Part shown: in pieces, positions 20,701 to 29,690 of the stretch
How the letters are laid out: each line of letters begins with the position of its first letter
Numbering within the stretch: the first letter of the stretch is position 1
Assembly: GCA_977017575.1 (NCBI GenBank)
Contig: CDRNVI010000098.1
Span: forward strand, 1 to 64,000
DNA: 64,000 nucleotides
Reading direction: 5' to 3'
From: Paramoeba atlantica
Lineage: Eukaryota; Discosea
Translations under genes and position numbers: made by a program
The notes under the pieces: model-generated
The model's database searches: none
The model's input: the letters and a program-made list of their open reading frames with translations, nothing else
What the model was told of the DNA's origin: nothing

Positions 20701-21480
20701 GACAAAGCACTCAGAAGGAATCACCCAAGAGTTACGTTTCGTCAATCGTACGTAACCTTTGTGTGTGGAATCAAAATAGCGAAGCGCAGACGAAGTTGGT
20801 AGATTGGCTGCTCCATGGAAATTTGTGTTCTCTGCGACACGTGCTGTAAAAGGATCTGTGTTTGAATGATCTTGATCTGTATACAACTTGTCAGAAATTA
20901 CATTTTCAACGCCGGCAAACGAAATCTGACACTCGTTCGAAGATTGCAGCTTACTCCGTAGCAAATGTCTTCGAATGCAGTGCGCGTTGTGGAGATTTTC
21001 ATTCTGGTAGCACAACTCCACATCAAAAATATTTACAACCTTTGGGGTGATATGAAATACTTTATCCGGTTCATGAGATGTGGGCCTTGAAGACGTGATG
21101 AAGCCTGAGTCTTGAATATCTGTGAGCGGGTTTATTCCGGTGGCATTATTTTGATAAAGCCGCGATTGCTGAAACACGTTCAGATATTCCTGCGGACGCT
21201 TAATTTCGATCCAACCAGTGGAATCATTTACGAAAATAGACTGTAGAGGCTGAAAGTGAAGCAGAAGTTCGTCTTCGAAAAGCACGTTAAGGAAGAGGTC
21301 ATGGGATAGTATGTGAGAGGTGGTGGCTGGGTCAAACTGTTCGGATCTCGTGTGCTCTTCTATTTTTGATTCATCAACTGAAATCGATAACGTGCGCTGA
21401 ATCACTCGAACAAAATCTTCGTCGAATTCATCAAATACACGGAGCAAAACGGAAATGTGAATCTCATCTTTGAGAGGCAT
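17773..21480 (-). CDS. TBC-TLDc domain protein, 1,235 aa
   Basis: The N-terminal 400 residues are unassigned and Ser-rich. A TBC (Rab-GAP-like) domain spans about 440-665: KKLIRDGIPFVFRRPVW at its start, FLSPEEALSSIVGMI in the middle and FPLHYAVHLFDAYLNEGVKV near its end. A TLDc domain follows, split by a low-complexity insert: WEDLFVLWYDS...AYSTSVHGWSLHTLY at about 780-816, then GAILPGTFE and HGLVFTLFPHAQRF roughly 100-200 residues later. The order matches TBC1D24/Skywalker proteins in vesicle trafficking. I cannot find the YxQG motif with the catalytic Gln, and the Arg-finger motif is unclear, so it may bind rather than activate a small GTPase. Ends TAG. Confidence 0.85.
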   Translation of the reverse strand: MPLKDEIHISVLLRVFDEFDEDFVRVIQRTLSISVDESKIEEHTRSEQFDPATTSHILSHDLFLNVLFEDELLLHFQPLQSIFVNDSTGWIEIKRPQEYLNVFQQSRLYQNNATGINPLTDIQDSGFITSSRPTSHEPDKVFHITPKVVNIFDVELCYQNENLHNAHCIRRHLLRSKLQSSNECQISFAGVENVISDKLYTDQDHSNTDPFTARVAENTNFHGAANLPTSSALRYFDSTHKGYVRLTKRNSWVIPSECFVHNSIVLVWEMIEHSCAWESNLEPGNEALKYNVSSKSLPGPGIKSQYPKPRRKTSVLNPRRKDEHNEHIQNFSAFPQTNVEKESSKISCATRPRRSFSLLMPFHRKPSQSLEDVKEGSLPSHSLQNIKREHQLQVAQVDVNYFFATYPATASETEEARKAIWSARFEKNTAPVVNYKEVQWKKLIRDGIPFVFRRPVWLTLTQARQMLDTRPHYFDVALSQTYHWENLLQRFPDFCPRKTPCFALHDLTQVAKWLTSYGEKIFKLLLGVVAHKFPEIHCAPMLPVALSLLLLFLSPEEALSSIVGMIRVSKLPWRNEAVYYLPVCFTSYTKTLCSFPALVSYKSARTASLFVAHRVDLAHLLHHLLCTMFTTVFPLHYAVHLFDAYLNEGVKVLLRFALTLTVDFAEHLPTCRSVSSLLELAKKKTFAKEYWDTFMTRSYKWKLSRRELLTLEEHQDVEQHSSKVSSSRTCSDYHRDPDSFTSKSASTLWDELRRGVGRLSISNRPEIEGESVILTTPMIWEDLFVLWYDSLGFSCGHTLALAYSTSVHGWSLHTLYARIKTLNESMKKARKKGVVSTLLLLHATPKHTEIRADLNTESKSYDKTENLKSKSASEFSSFPFDSSLPYVPKSPPRVFEKGVRILETTEDATKPSSTERILEPSEHDSNSKKETVPPKTRRVLIGAILPGTFECSLTRSPHNPSLSPARSPLPRPQKPIDTPSPSSPFCLDSPRPIPPEKGSFPEHGLVFTLFPHAQRFVAAEPGVLRCAPQTLSIGKHSSRGTPSPSLHRLPSQDKKDSCGSSRAKDMRRPGEFISQEENDSCRANLTKDNIYPGETEFISQDKDSCGANLVDPAKDMTGPSETPCISQDNQSIKTIFKQELGACSDVNTNIISAVKAQASGGLPHKEVVETEQPCNSRGVEVSEKGTCYGPALCLAADLHTGTTECCPSFCSPPLVQGCVRNEFHIIQCEVFALYD

Positions 21481-21816
21481 TTCGGAGTAATTGTTCGAAA
21501 AACAAATCTTCTCTTGAGAGCAAATTTCGTAAAAATGAAAAGAATAGAGATTTCTGAATTATTCCTCTTCTCAATATGATCCTCTATCTCAATACAAAAT
21601 ACTACAAAAGTGCACTTAATCCATTTTCATTCAACAGTATCTTAATCAAACTTATCCAGCTTTAACAGTATCCCTCATGAATTTGTATCCAGAGCTGCTT
21701 TCTTCATTTCTTCCTTTCCACTTCGCTATTTCCACTTCTTCATTGTTTTCTTTATTTCTCAACTTCTCCCTCTTTTATCTCCACCCTTCCTCCCCACCCC
21801 TTCCTTCCCCCTCTCC
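21481..21816. other. Intergenic, pyrimidine-rich on plus strand
   Basis: Between the TBC-TLDc start and the eS17 stop. The part from 21,720 is strongly C/T-rich on the plus strand and continues into the Gly/Arg-coding tail of eS17. I see no additional gene. Confidence 0.5.
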
Positions 21817-22338
21817 TCACCGTCTTCCTCCTCCCCTCCCTCCTTTCCCTCCCCCCCTCCCCCCTTGTCGAGCATACCCCCCCTGTCCCCTCCCCGCGGC
21901 GGACTGCGGCATCGCCACACTCACCCCCGCCTCCCCCGCCCCCCCGTGCTGTCCCCCGCGCTCCCCCGCCGCGCGCTGCACGGTGCTGGGGCGGGAGCAC
22001 GGCAGCCCCTCGACCATCCTCCACGTCTCCTCATCCACCACGATCCCGGAGGTGGCGGTCTGGTCCACGATGGAGACCTCGGGGACGTAGTCCATCCGCT
22101 TCTCCCGCTCCTCCTCCTGGAGCCTCAGCGAGATGCCGCGGACGGGCCCGAGCGCGATGCGTTTGATCAGGTGGGTGGTGTACCCGGTGATCTTGTTCCG
22201 CAGGCGCCGGGAGGGGATGGTCCCGATGTCGAGGAGGATGCGCTTGTTGGTGTAGTAGTCCCGGGTGAGTTTGGGGTAGTACCGCTCGACAATGAGCCGG
22301 GAGGCACGTTTGATGGTCTTGGTACGGACTTTGCCCAT
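21817..22338 (-). CDS. RPS17: Ribosomal protein eS17 with Gly/Arg-rich tail, 173 aa
   Basis: MGKVRTKTIKRASRLIVERY, PSRRLRNKITGYTTHLIKRI and GPVRGISLRLQEEEREKR match eS17, a structural protein of the small (40S) subunit near the beak and decoding region. The start at 22,338 is set by the invariant MGKVRTKT/MGRVRTKT opening; the frame is open further upstream but that part is pyrimidine-tract translation. Typical eS17 is about 130-140 residues. Here residues from about 130 onward form an extension rich in Gly, Arg and Gln, ending at TGA; a TAA follows 13 codons later. GC composition jumps in this tail. Confidence 0.95.
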   Translation of the reverse strand: MGKVRTKTIKRASRLIVERYYPKLTRDYYTNKRILLDIGTIPSRRLRNKITGYTTHLIKRIALGPVRGISLRLQEEEREKRMDYVPEVSIVDQTATSGIVVDEETWRMVEGLPCSRPSTVQRAAGERGGQHGGAGEAGVSVAMPQSAAGRGQGGYARQGGRGGGKGGRGGGRR

Positions 22339-22475
22339 GGTGGAGGGGAAAAAAGTAGAGTAGGAAAGAAAGTAAAGAATGTGAAAAAAGGTGCAAAAAT
22401 AGAGGAAGAGAACATTATGGAAAATAAAAGAGTAGAGAACAGAAAATACGAAAAATAGAAAATAGAACGAAAATG
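22339..22475 (-). promoter_or_regulatory. AG-free pyrimidine-rich leader of eS17
   Basis: On the minus strand, roughly 130 nt upstream of the eS17 start are mostly C and T and contain no AG dinucleotide after the one near 22,475. This is the pattern expected of a polypyrimidine tract for trans-splicing, though the acceptor AG would then lie unusually far upstream. Role is inferred from composition only. Confidence 0.35.
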
Positions 22476-22504
22476 CTACCCTGTAAGTTCCACTTCCAGA
22501 ACGT

Positions 22505-23113
22505 TTATTGAAGTGGAGCATACTCTATCCATGATGCAGGAATCTTCCAACATGCTTGAGTAGGCATGTGACTTCGAGCTATCTTTCCACGAAGTCCAGG
22601 ATTCCCCGTTATGTCGAATGCAGCAGTAGGCTTCATAAGAGTCGTGTGCTGCAAACACGAAAGATCCACAAATCCGGTGAATCTACAACTGGATACATTT
22701 AACACATCAATGTTAGGCGGAAGATGGGCAAAGTCTGGCTCCCCTGTAAAAAAATTGTGTTGAAGCCACATGCACGTCAAAGGCTGAGGTAAGGTTGTGA
22801 AGTCAACATCGCCACCCAACCGATTCATCAGCAGCCGGGCTTGTTGTATCGTACGCGGTAAATACAGCCAGTGTAATGTCCCATTCAGTTCGCGTTGACG
22901 CCATCTTAAATCAACTATACTCTTAGATTTGTCACATTCCACGCCGTCCCACTCGCAGGCAGCCGTATGCGTATCCCACGAGAGGTGCGGGTTCCTAACA
23001 TCACGGACAAATTTAGCAAGTTCGTATTCTTGCGGCAGAGCAACGCCCTTTACCTTACCTGCACGTGCTGCTGAGGATGCAACGTCGGCTGCCTCATACA
23101 ATAGGAGTGACAT
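22505..23113 (-). CDS. LRR surface-protein-like protein, 202 aa
   Basis: Belongs to the VALPQEYELAKFVRDVRNP subgroup with the genes at 26,926 and 39,991. Order: Ala-rich N-terminus (AADVASSAARAGKVKG), signature at about 27-42, cap W.THTAACEWDGVEC (about 47-60), then LRRs (NGTLHWLYLP, GGDVDFTTLP, FFTGEPDFAHLP, VLNVSSCRFTGFVDLSCL) and the C-terminal block DITGNPGLRGKIARSHMP. Unlike its sisters it ends IEYAPLQ with TAA. There is no clear membrane anchor. Intact. Confidence 0.75.
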   Translation of the reverse strand: MSLLLYEAADVASSAARAGKVKGVALPQEYELAKFVRDVRNPHLSWDTHTAACEWDGVECDKSKSIVDLRWRQRELNGTLHWLYLPRTIQQARLLMNRLGGDVDFTTLPQPLTCMWLQHNFFTGEPDFAHLPPNIDVLNVSSCRFTGFVDLSCLQHTTLMKPTAAFDITGNPGLRGKIARSHMPTQACWKIPASWIEYAPLQ

Positions 23114-23197
23114 GGATACCTTAATTCTATGGGGATACCATTGATATTAATTTGAACTAGAAAGGTTCTAATTAAAAAAATCTAATTGAATAATGTA

Positions 23198-23377
23198 CTG
23201 CCCCCCCCGTTTAAGTGTACCTCGCTTTCCGTGAAAGGTGCGCTTAAACGGGGGGGGTCTGAATCAGTACATAAAAAAGATTTGGCGCCGCTTCGCGGCG
23301 CCGAAGTCTGCACCTCAACTCTATGTGCGCTTAAACGGGGGCGTCTGACCGGGTGCGCTTAGGGGGAGGGGGGACAG
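23198..23377. mobile_element. TA-flanked inverted-repeat element, GCGCTTAAACG family, 180 bp
   Basis: The smallest and clearest of these elements. Ends: CTGCCCCCCCCGTTTAAG and GCTTAGGGGGAGGGGGGACAG, flanked by TA (23,196-23,197 and 23,378-23,379). Inner copies GTGCGCTTAAACGGGG near 23,240 and 23,325 run into GGTCTGAATC and CGTCTGACC. A perfect GC hairpin GGCGCCGCTTCGCGGCGCC sits in the middle near 23,284. No coding capacity. Confidence 0.85.
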
Positions 23378-23379
23378 TA

Positions 23380-24104
23380 ATCGAAAAAAAAGTTTCTGAT
23401 GATCGCTTACTTAGTAATGCAGAAAATGCCGATCAGTAAGAACTAATACGTGATTTAAACTTTGTAGATTAGTACCCAGAATGTCCGCCGTCATTTTCTA
23501 ATTCGGAGTCTTTTGTGTTTAGGGTTTGTAGGTCTTGTTTTCATAGTTTCACAAAAGGGAAAAATGTACGTGAGGGATACAAATTTGCTAAACATCATGT
23601 TTTATATTCCATGAGAGCTCTAAGGAGCCATTAAGAAAGAAATGCAGCAAGGCTATTAGCTATAAGGACGAGATTCATCAAACGCGATTAAAACGAGAAA
23701 AAATGCAAAGGACATAATTTCATAAAACATAAAAAAATGCAAAAAAATGGGTGCGCTCCAGAAAAATGGTATCAAAAAACCATGTTTTTTGGACCTAGGG
23801 GGTCCCAGGGGGTCCCTATGAAAAAAAGGCGGCAAAGGCCTTCGCCAGGAAAACCTTCCCGACCCGTCTCCGAAACACACAACTCGCAGACAATTCAACA
23901 TCCCTTTTTGTTCTCCAAAATCAGAAAACCCTTCCTTTTAAGTAGTTCCGGAAGCATTCTCCAGTCGCTTCCGGTCCCCTAGAAAAAAGGTCGGGGTGTG
24001 TCCATTAGCTCAAACAATTTGGCACAGGATTGCAGGGGCGGGTTACATGGGTTCTAATGTCCCAGCCTTTATGGATGCTATCTTTAGCGTCCATAAAGTC
24101 TTTT
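23380..24104. other. Intergenic with repeat remnants and a hairpin
   Basis: AT-rich, no credible gene. Around 23,795-23,850 short blocks (GGGGTCC, CCTATGAAAAAAA, GGCGGCAA, TTCGCCA) resemble the repeat at 15,850-15,900. Immediately before the LINE fragment, 24,067-24,098 is an imperfect palindrome (CTTTATGGA.GCTA and TAGC.TCCATAAAG). Confidence 0.5.
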
Positions 24105-26714
24105 GCGAGCGAACGCGGGCACAAATTAAGGAATGTCGCAAAGCGATCAAGCTGAGGGAGGAGGAAGCTACAATGCAACGCAGAGAACTAGGTGAAAGAT
24201 GGGCCGCACAGAGATTCTCTAGAAACTCGTGGACCGCGGCATCCGAAACGATTGATAAGCCTAACGGAAGAGAGGTAGAAAACACCGCATTTCCCAGCTG
24301 TGACAGATCTAGCATTGAATCATACTTTCAAGAAAGTTTTAACCCCAATGAGCAATCCTCGCGTCTCCCTCCTTCAGATCTACTAGGTCCGACAGCTAGC
24401 CAGCCAATGCAATGGAACCCGATCTCCCGTGAGGATGTCACTGCAGCTGTCACAATGAAGCGCAACGCCAGTTCTCCAGGAACCGACACGATAACTAACA
24501 AAATACTCAAAAACTGCCCATCGACACGCGAATACTTTGCATCTGTGTTCAACGATCTAATGACTTTCTCTGTGTGCCCGCTATCATGGAAAACCGCAGT
24601 AACCAGGCTGATATATAAAGCAGGTAGCAAAGAAAATCCGAAAAACTGGCGCCCGATCTCCCTTACTAGTGCTCTAGGTAAAACCTTTCACACGATCATC
24701 GCACATCGACTGACTCAACACCTGACTGAACACCATGTCATTGACCCTCAAATACAAAAAGGCTTTCTCCCTTCCATTAACGGTACACTGGAACACACCC
24801 AAACTCTTTGCTCACTCCTGCGACATTACCAGAAACACAAAACTCAATATTGCCTCGCACAACTCGACCTGAGCAATGCCTTCGGGTCTGTCCCACATCA
24901 TATCATACATGCCGCTCTGAAATGGGCCCAAGTACCGCCGGAGGTCATCCACTACATCAAAAATACCCTAACGGATGCGCACATGCGCATTAAGTGCTAC
25001 GAAGGTCTTACGCAACCTATCTCTATACGAAAAGGTGTCCTCCAAGGGGATACCCTCTCTCCTATTGTCTTCCTGATAGTGATGGAAATTGTTTTGCGAT
25101 ATGTCCGATTCTCCTGCCCGCACTTCGGTATGAAACTCCCAAACGGTCTGAACAACTTCCTTAAGGCTTTTGCTGATGACTTAACTATTCTTACTGAAAG
25201 CGACGGAGACATGCAACACGCACTTGATGCAGTTACCAAAGTGCTGGGCGAGCTAAGCCTTAAGATTAACGTGAACAAGAGTCGAATACAGTGCATGAGC
25301 ACCCGTAAAGGCGAGGAACATCCAGGCTATATGACAAGACGTCCGGAAATAAAAGTCTACGGAGAGACCATACCACACATATGTGATGTCGGTAGCACCT
25401 TCCTCGGGATGACCTTGGCACCGGGGTCCCAACAACTGAAAGAGCTGTTTCGTAAACTCGACTCAAAACTAAAACAGTGGATGGAGAACATCACACAAAG
25501 TGCCCACAGCCTTCCCGCTAAGCTTTTGATGTACAAAAATGCCGTTCTCTCACGTCTCCGTTTTCAGTTCGTTATTCACCCGTCGTTAATTTCACCCATC
25601 GTTATTCGGATCCGTGCTACGCCTTCAGAAGCGAGCCACGTCTCACATACGGAAATGGATAAACATGGCGCGTGCCGGAAGCTCTGAAGTCCTGTACTCT
25701 TGCCGAGGCTGGAACCTTACGAGTCTGTCAAAACTTTGGTACGAATGCACGGGAGAATCTATGACGCAAATGAACAAATCCAAAGATCCAAATGTCCTAC
25801 ATACACTTCGCATACGCATACAGGAAGAGCAACACAAACGTCAAAGAGGTCAAATACGACCCGCTACTTTAATTACAGAACATCTGGATGATCCCCGAAT
25901 GACTCGTCAACGGCTTCGTGAAGCACATGAGGAGGAAATAATCACGCGCTTGCAGCAACGCGCGCCCATCGCAGCCCTATGGTGGCAGTTTCCTACGGAT
26001 CCAGAAATGGCCCAAGAATTCGCTTCTGCCATAAATGGGATCCGGAATGCGAAGATCTCCCGCTTTGTAGCATCCGTCATGACTCTTACACCGCTCCCTT
26101 CCCGAGCAGCGCTTGTTCAATGGGGCCGCAGCACCTACAGTAACATGAAATGCCCTATTTGCAACGACCGAGTGCAAACCGTCAGACACACCCTTTCCGC
26201 CTGCACCACTTCACTTCAGCAAGGACGATATACTTTCCGTCATAACCTTGTCCTTGCCGAATTTGCGAAACATATTAGGGAAGCACAGGGAACTGAGTTT
26301 TCATATTTCGACCTACCAGGAGAGCGTAACCCACCAGCTTGGCTGAGGGAACACGATACACTGCTCCGTCCCGACGGTTACATTAAACTTCACAATGGGA
26401 CAGAGTTCCTCATCGAACTCACAGTCCCATGGGAGGAGAATGCGGAGAACGCTCATCGGAGAAAATCCGAGAAGTACAACATCCTTTTACATACACGGCG
26501 ACAGGAAAACCCGGACACCTACATAATAGCCTTTGAAATAGGTGCCCGGGGATTCCCCAATGGGTCATGCAAATATATTAATGCCATCTTTAACGGCGAC
26601 CATATTTTGGCCACAAAGTGTCGAGAAAGCATGACACAGATGGCCCTCAGGGGGAGTTACATACTCTGGGCTCGCCGAAATGAGGCGACATGGTCGGAGG
26701 AGGAAACGTATTGA
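24105..26714 (+). pseudogene. LINE reverse transcriptase-endonuclease ORF, truncated, frameshifted
   Basis: The first frame runs to 25,687. Reverse transcriptase motifs include NWRPISLTSALGK, QLDLSNAFGSVPH (motif A), GVLQGDTLSP and AFADDLTIL (catalytic FADD). A +1 shift near 25,600 leads into the second frame (to 26,714): the thumb-like LQKRATSHIRKW, the knuckle C.IC.DRVQTVRHTLSAC, then the endonuclease with RPDGYIKL, LIELTVPWE and RRKSEKY (PD...E.T/K type). The same frame change occurs in the other copy, so it predates both. Ends TGA. Confidence 0.88.
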
Positions 26715-26795
26715 CATTGTCTTCTAAAAAGGGGGCAATCCCGTTGAATGCGGGTCATACCCCCGACTTACTCTACTGGAAAGTATGAAAAATAA
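24105..26795 (+). mobile_element. RLE-type LINE, 5'-truncated copy
   Basis: Collinear with the 3' half of the element at 34,387-39,543 on the opposite strand. Homology starts near 24,105 and ends at GGAAAGTATGAAAAA near 26,795. The 5' truncation and short A-rich 3' end fit target-primed reverse transcription. It encodes reverse transcriptase, a Cys/His zinc knuckle and a restriction-like endonuclease. Elements with this domain order (R2/NeSL/CRE/SLACS group) usually insert at preferred sites. Confidence 0.9.
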
Positions 26796-26925
26796 AAATC
26801 TATTTACAGCTATTTCTACTTTGGGACCCTGCACTTTGTGACATGTTTTGGCATTTGTACGACGACTGTTTCACTCCTTTCGTAACGAACCTGCAACAGG
26901 CATCTCCATTTATTTTAAATACATT

Positions 26926-27510
26926 TCAAGACTCCTTTTGAACCCATAATGCAGGAATCTTCCACCATGCTTTAGTTGGAAAAATACTGCGAGCTATTGT
27001 TCCATTAAGCCCAGGATTCCCCAGTATAGCGAGTGTAGCAGTGGGCTTTGCAAGACTCGAGTGCACCAGACAGGAAAGATCCACAAATCCTGTGAATCGA
27101 CAATTCGATACATTTAATATATTAATGTTGGGGGGTAGATGGGTCAAGTCCAGCTCCCCTGTAAATAAATTGTTTTGAACCCACAAGTTCAGCAAAAGTT
27201 CAGGCAGGGCTGAGAAGTCAACATCGCCACCCAACTGATTCGTCATCACCCGGGCTCGTTGTATCGTACGCGGTAAATACAGCCAATGTAATGATCCTTT
27301 CAGCGCACGTGAATACCAGCTTACTTCGCTTATACTTTTAGATTCGTCACATTCCACACCGTTCCACTCGCAGGCAGGCGTATGCGTATCCCACGAGGGG
27401 TGCGGGTTCCTAACATCACGGACAAATTTAGCAAGTTCGTATTCTTGCGGCAGAGCAACGCCCTTTACCTTACCTGCGCGTGTCGCTGAGGATGTAGCAT
27501 CGGCTGCCAT
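26926..27510 (-). CDS. LRR surface-protein-like protein, 194 aa
   Basis: Subgroup with VALPQEYELAKFVRDVRNP. It is close to the gene at 39,991 through the cap (HTPACEWNGVECDESKSISE) and middle LRRs (GGDVDFSALPELL, NNLFTGELDLTHLPPNINIL), then diverges somewhat (LVHSSLAKPTATLAILGNPG). The N-terminus MAADATSSATRAGKVKG lacks a signal peptide. Ends TGA after VQKES. An intact frame lying between the LINE fragment and an inverted-repeat element. Confidence 0.72.
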   Translation of the reverse strand: MAADATSSATRAGKVKGVALPQEYELAKFVRDVRNPHPSWDTHTPACEWNGVECDESKSISEVSWYSRALKGSLHWLYLPRTIQRARVMTNQLGGDVDFSALPELLLNLWVQNNLFTGELDLTHLPPNINILNVSNCRFTGFVDLSCLVHSSLAKPTATLAILGNPGLNGTIARSIFPTKAWWKIPALWVQKES

Positions 27511-27842
27511 AATAGGAGCGAAGAACGTGTCATAATATTCTCGGGAGTGAACTCGGATGAATCAAGACTAGTTCTAGAACAAAAAACATTGCAATCGAAA
27601 TTCTCTCAATCGTTTTCCGTACATTGTGCTGCCCCGCACATAAATAAACTTATAAATGACTATGCAGTTTATCATACCCCCCGGTATTCTGCGAAAGTAC
27701 GGATACCTTATGTTAAATAGCACTATGTAATTGCTGATTAAGTTGATTTGATGATCATGCGCTCGTTGGCACAGATATAATTCCCCTATTGCGATGGCCG
27801 ATATCACCACGAAGGTCCACTCGGGCCCTACATTGGGTCCAC

Positions 27843-28371
27843 TGTAAACCCTGTTCTGGGTTAATGTGCCTATAGCTAATTATTGTGCCGGGGGGCACAA
27901 TAAGTGGGAAGGACCGCTATTATTATGCCCCCCGCAAGTAAAAAGGGGTCTTAAGACAATTTTCGCGACTGCTGCAGACCAGGCATTGCGGTAGTCGAAA
28001 AATCTAAACCAAAAAATTCATCACGTTGGCTTGGCATTGACATTTCATAAGTATTTTCGGCCTCTATAACAAAAAGGTACTGCGAAGCGGCGCCATTTTT
28101 TGGGGGGGGGCTTTTTCACGAAGGCTAATTAAAGGGCTGAAACCAGTAAAATGCAAACCCAGGTAAATACAGTCAGGTCCCAAGAGAAACCAATGGCAAA
28201 GGTATCTGGCGTTTTTTCGGTTATGGAGTTCGCTGGAGGATCCGGGTAGGGGGTCTAGGAGGCTACAGTGGGATATATGGAAGGTATTGGGGGTGACTAT
28301 AGCCACGTATTTTGCCTATAGCTGGTTATTGTGCCGGGGGGGGGCACAATTACTCGGAACAGGGTTATTTT
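27843..28371. mobile_element. Inverted-repeat element, GGCACAAT palindrome family
   Basis: Left AAACCCTGTTCTGGGTTAAT and right ATTACTCGGAACAGGGTTATT are inverted counterparts. Next to each is a G-rich palindrome, ATTGTGCCGGGGGGCACAAT near 27,880 and a longer-G version near 28,328, preceded by TATAGCT.(A/G)TTATTG. A GGCGCC motif is near 28,089. Exact ends and target duplication are not clear. No protein encoded. A short module 27,751-27,790 outside it resembles 33,881-33,930. Confidence 0.6.
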
Positions 28372-28671
28372 GTAATTAATGAGCAGATGTGGGTGAGGCC
28401 AAAACGAGATCACGCGAGATCACATGAGATCGCGCTAGCCCCTCAAATGAAACAGTTTGTTTTCGCAAATCGAAGAAAAGAACCGAATTAGAAGTTTTAA
28501 CTAGAAGACCTTTCTGTTGGAGAGGGGTTACGTTCTAAACATCGAAATGTAAAAGGGGTTCTGACAAGACACATGCATGTACGATCGAGGGGTCACCGCA
28601 ACTACTTTGTCTCTTGCAAAAGGATTGATAAATACTTAAAGTACGTTACTTGTAGAAACTCTGAGAGAATG
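28372..28671. other. No gene seen
   Basis: Mixed-composition intergenic sequence. The only pattern is a short GAGATCACGCGAGATCAC tract near 28,404-28,432. Confidence 0.4.
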
Positions 28672-29391
28672 TTACTCTACAACAACAAGATTCGTGTTCG
28701 AAACAATCTTAAGTATATTTTTTTTTAACTCTGGATGAAGTTTACTCACTGCTATTGTACCTTCGAGAAGGGTATTGTTCTCTAATGATAAACTCTCAAG
28801 GTTTTCGGGAAAAAATGAGAAATCAACGAATCCTTCAAAAGTATTGTCAGCCAAGTATAAAGCTTCCAGAGTGCGAGGAAGTGCCCCGAAATTAAGTTTT
28901 TCTGTCAATAAATTATCACTGATGTCCAAATACCACAAATCAGCAGGTAATTGTGTAAGGCATACATCACCATACAATTTATTTCTCTCCAGCCATGCGG
29001 CATTCAAACATTGCGGGAGCTCTGTGAGATCCGGATTTCCTGTGAACGTATTTCTCCCCAGAAAAAAATCTGTCAACTCTTCTAATCGAGAAAAATCGCT
29101 GAGTCCTATTTCACCACCGACAGAGTTGTATTCAATGTCAAAACTGGAAACGGATCTTGGAATATACTGAAATTTCATGAATCCTGTTAACTTTTTACCA
29201 CTCCAGCGTACCTCTTTAATTAGTTTATCTGCATCGCACGCTATGCCTTCCCATTCACAAGCCGAGCGGTCTGCGGTCCAACTCGCTGCTCGGTTATGTA
29301 AACCACTAGTGAGTCTCTCAAGATCGAATTCTTGTGGCACATTCACTGCACGAACCTTTGACGGACATGTTGAACGTTGAGGGTGATCCAT
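28672..29391 (-). CDS. LRR surface-protein-like protein, 239 aa
   Basis: Same subgroup as 9,181: signature VPQEFDLERLTSGL, cap W.ADRSACEWEGIACDADKLI, then LRRs DIEYNSVGGEIGLSDFS, GRNTFTGNPDLTELP, WLERNKLYGDVCLTQLP, YLDISDNLL and LYLADNTFEGFVDFSFFP. N-terminus MDHPQRSTCPSKVRAVN has no clear signal peptide. Ends TAA with VVVE. Intact. It sits immediately downstream of the phosphatase gene on the same strand. Confidence 0.75.
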   Translation of the reverse strand: MDHPQRSTCPSKVRAVNVPQEFDLERLTSGLHNRAASWTADRSACEWEGIACDADKLIKEVRWSGKKLTGFMKFQYIPRSVSSFDIEYNSVGGEIGLSDFSRLEELTDFFLGRNTFTGNPDLTELPQCLNAAWLERNKLYGDVCLTQLPADLWYLDISDNLLTEKLNFGALPRTLEALYLADNTFEGFVDFSFFPENLESLSLENNTLLEGTIAVSKLHPELKKNILKIVSNTNLVVVE

Positions 29392-29690
29392 TTTGCGGGA
29401 GAAGGTTCAGATATTCGGTAGGTAAAATAGACAATAGAATATAAACTTATATTGCTCTTTTGGTAATCAACATGCATGTAGCAGTGTTTGGAAGTTCGTC
29501 CCAATGCAATGCATCTCCAACCGGTAAAACCATTTGAAAAAATAATGAGTATCGTATACCATATACCAAGAGTCAAGTGTACCATATACCAGTGTAAAGT
29601 ACAGGTTAAGGCGAACCTAAACATTTACTTACTCTTTCGGTTCGCTCATCTCGCCTGGTCGGCTTTGTACACAAATGGGATACTGCACCG

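Noticed and set aside
24043-25302. Minus-strand frames across the LINE fragment (mirrored at 35,893-37,113)
   Set aside because: They are antisense to the clear reverse transcriptase frame.
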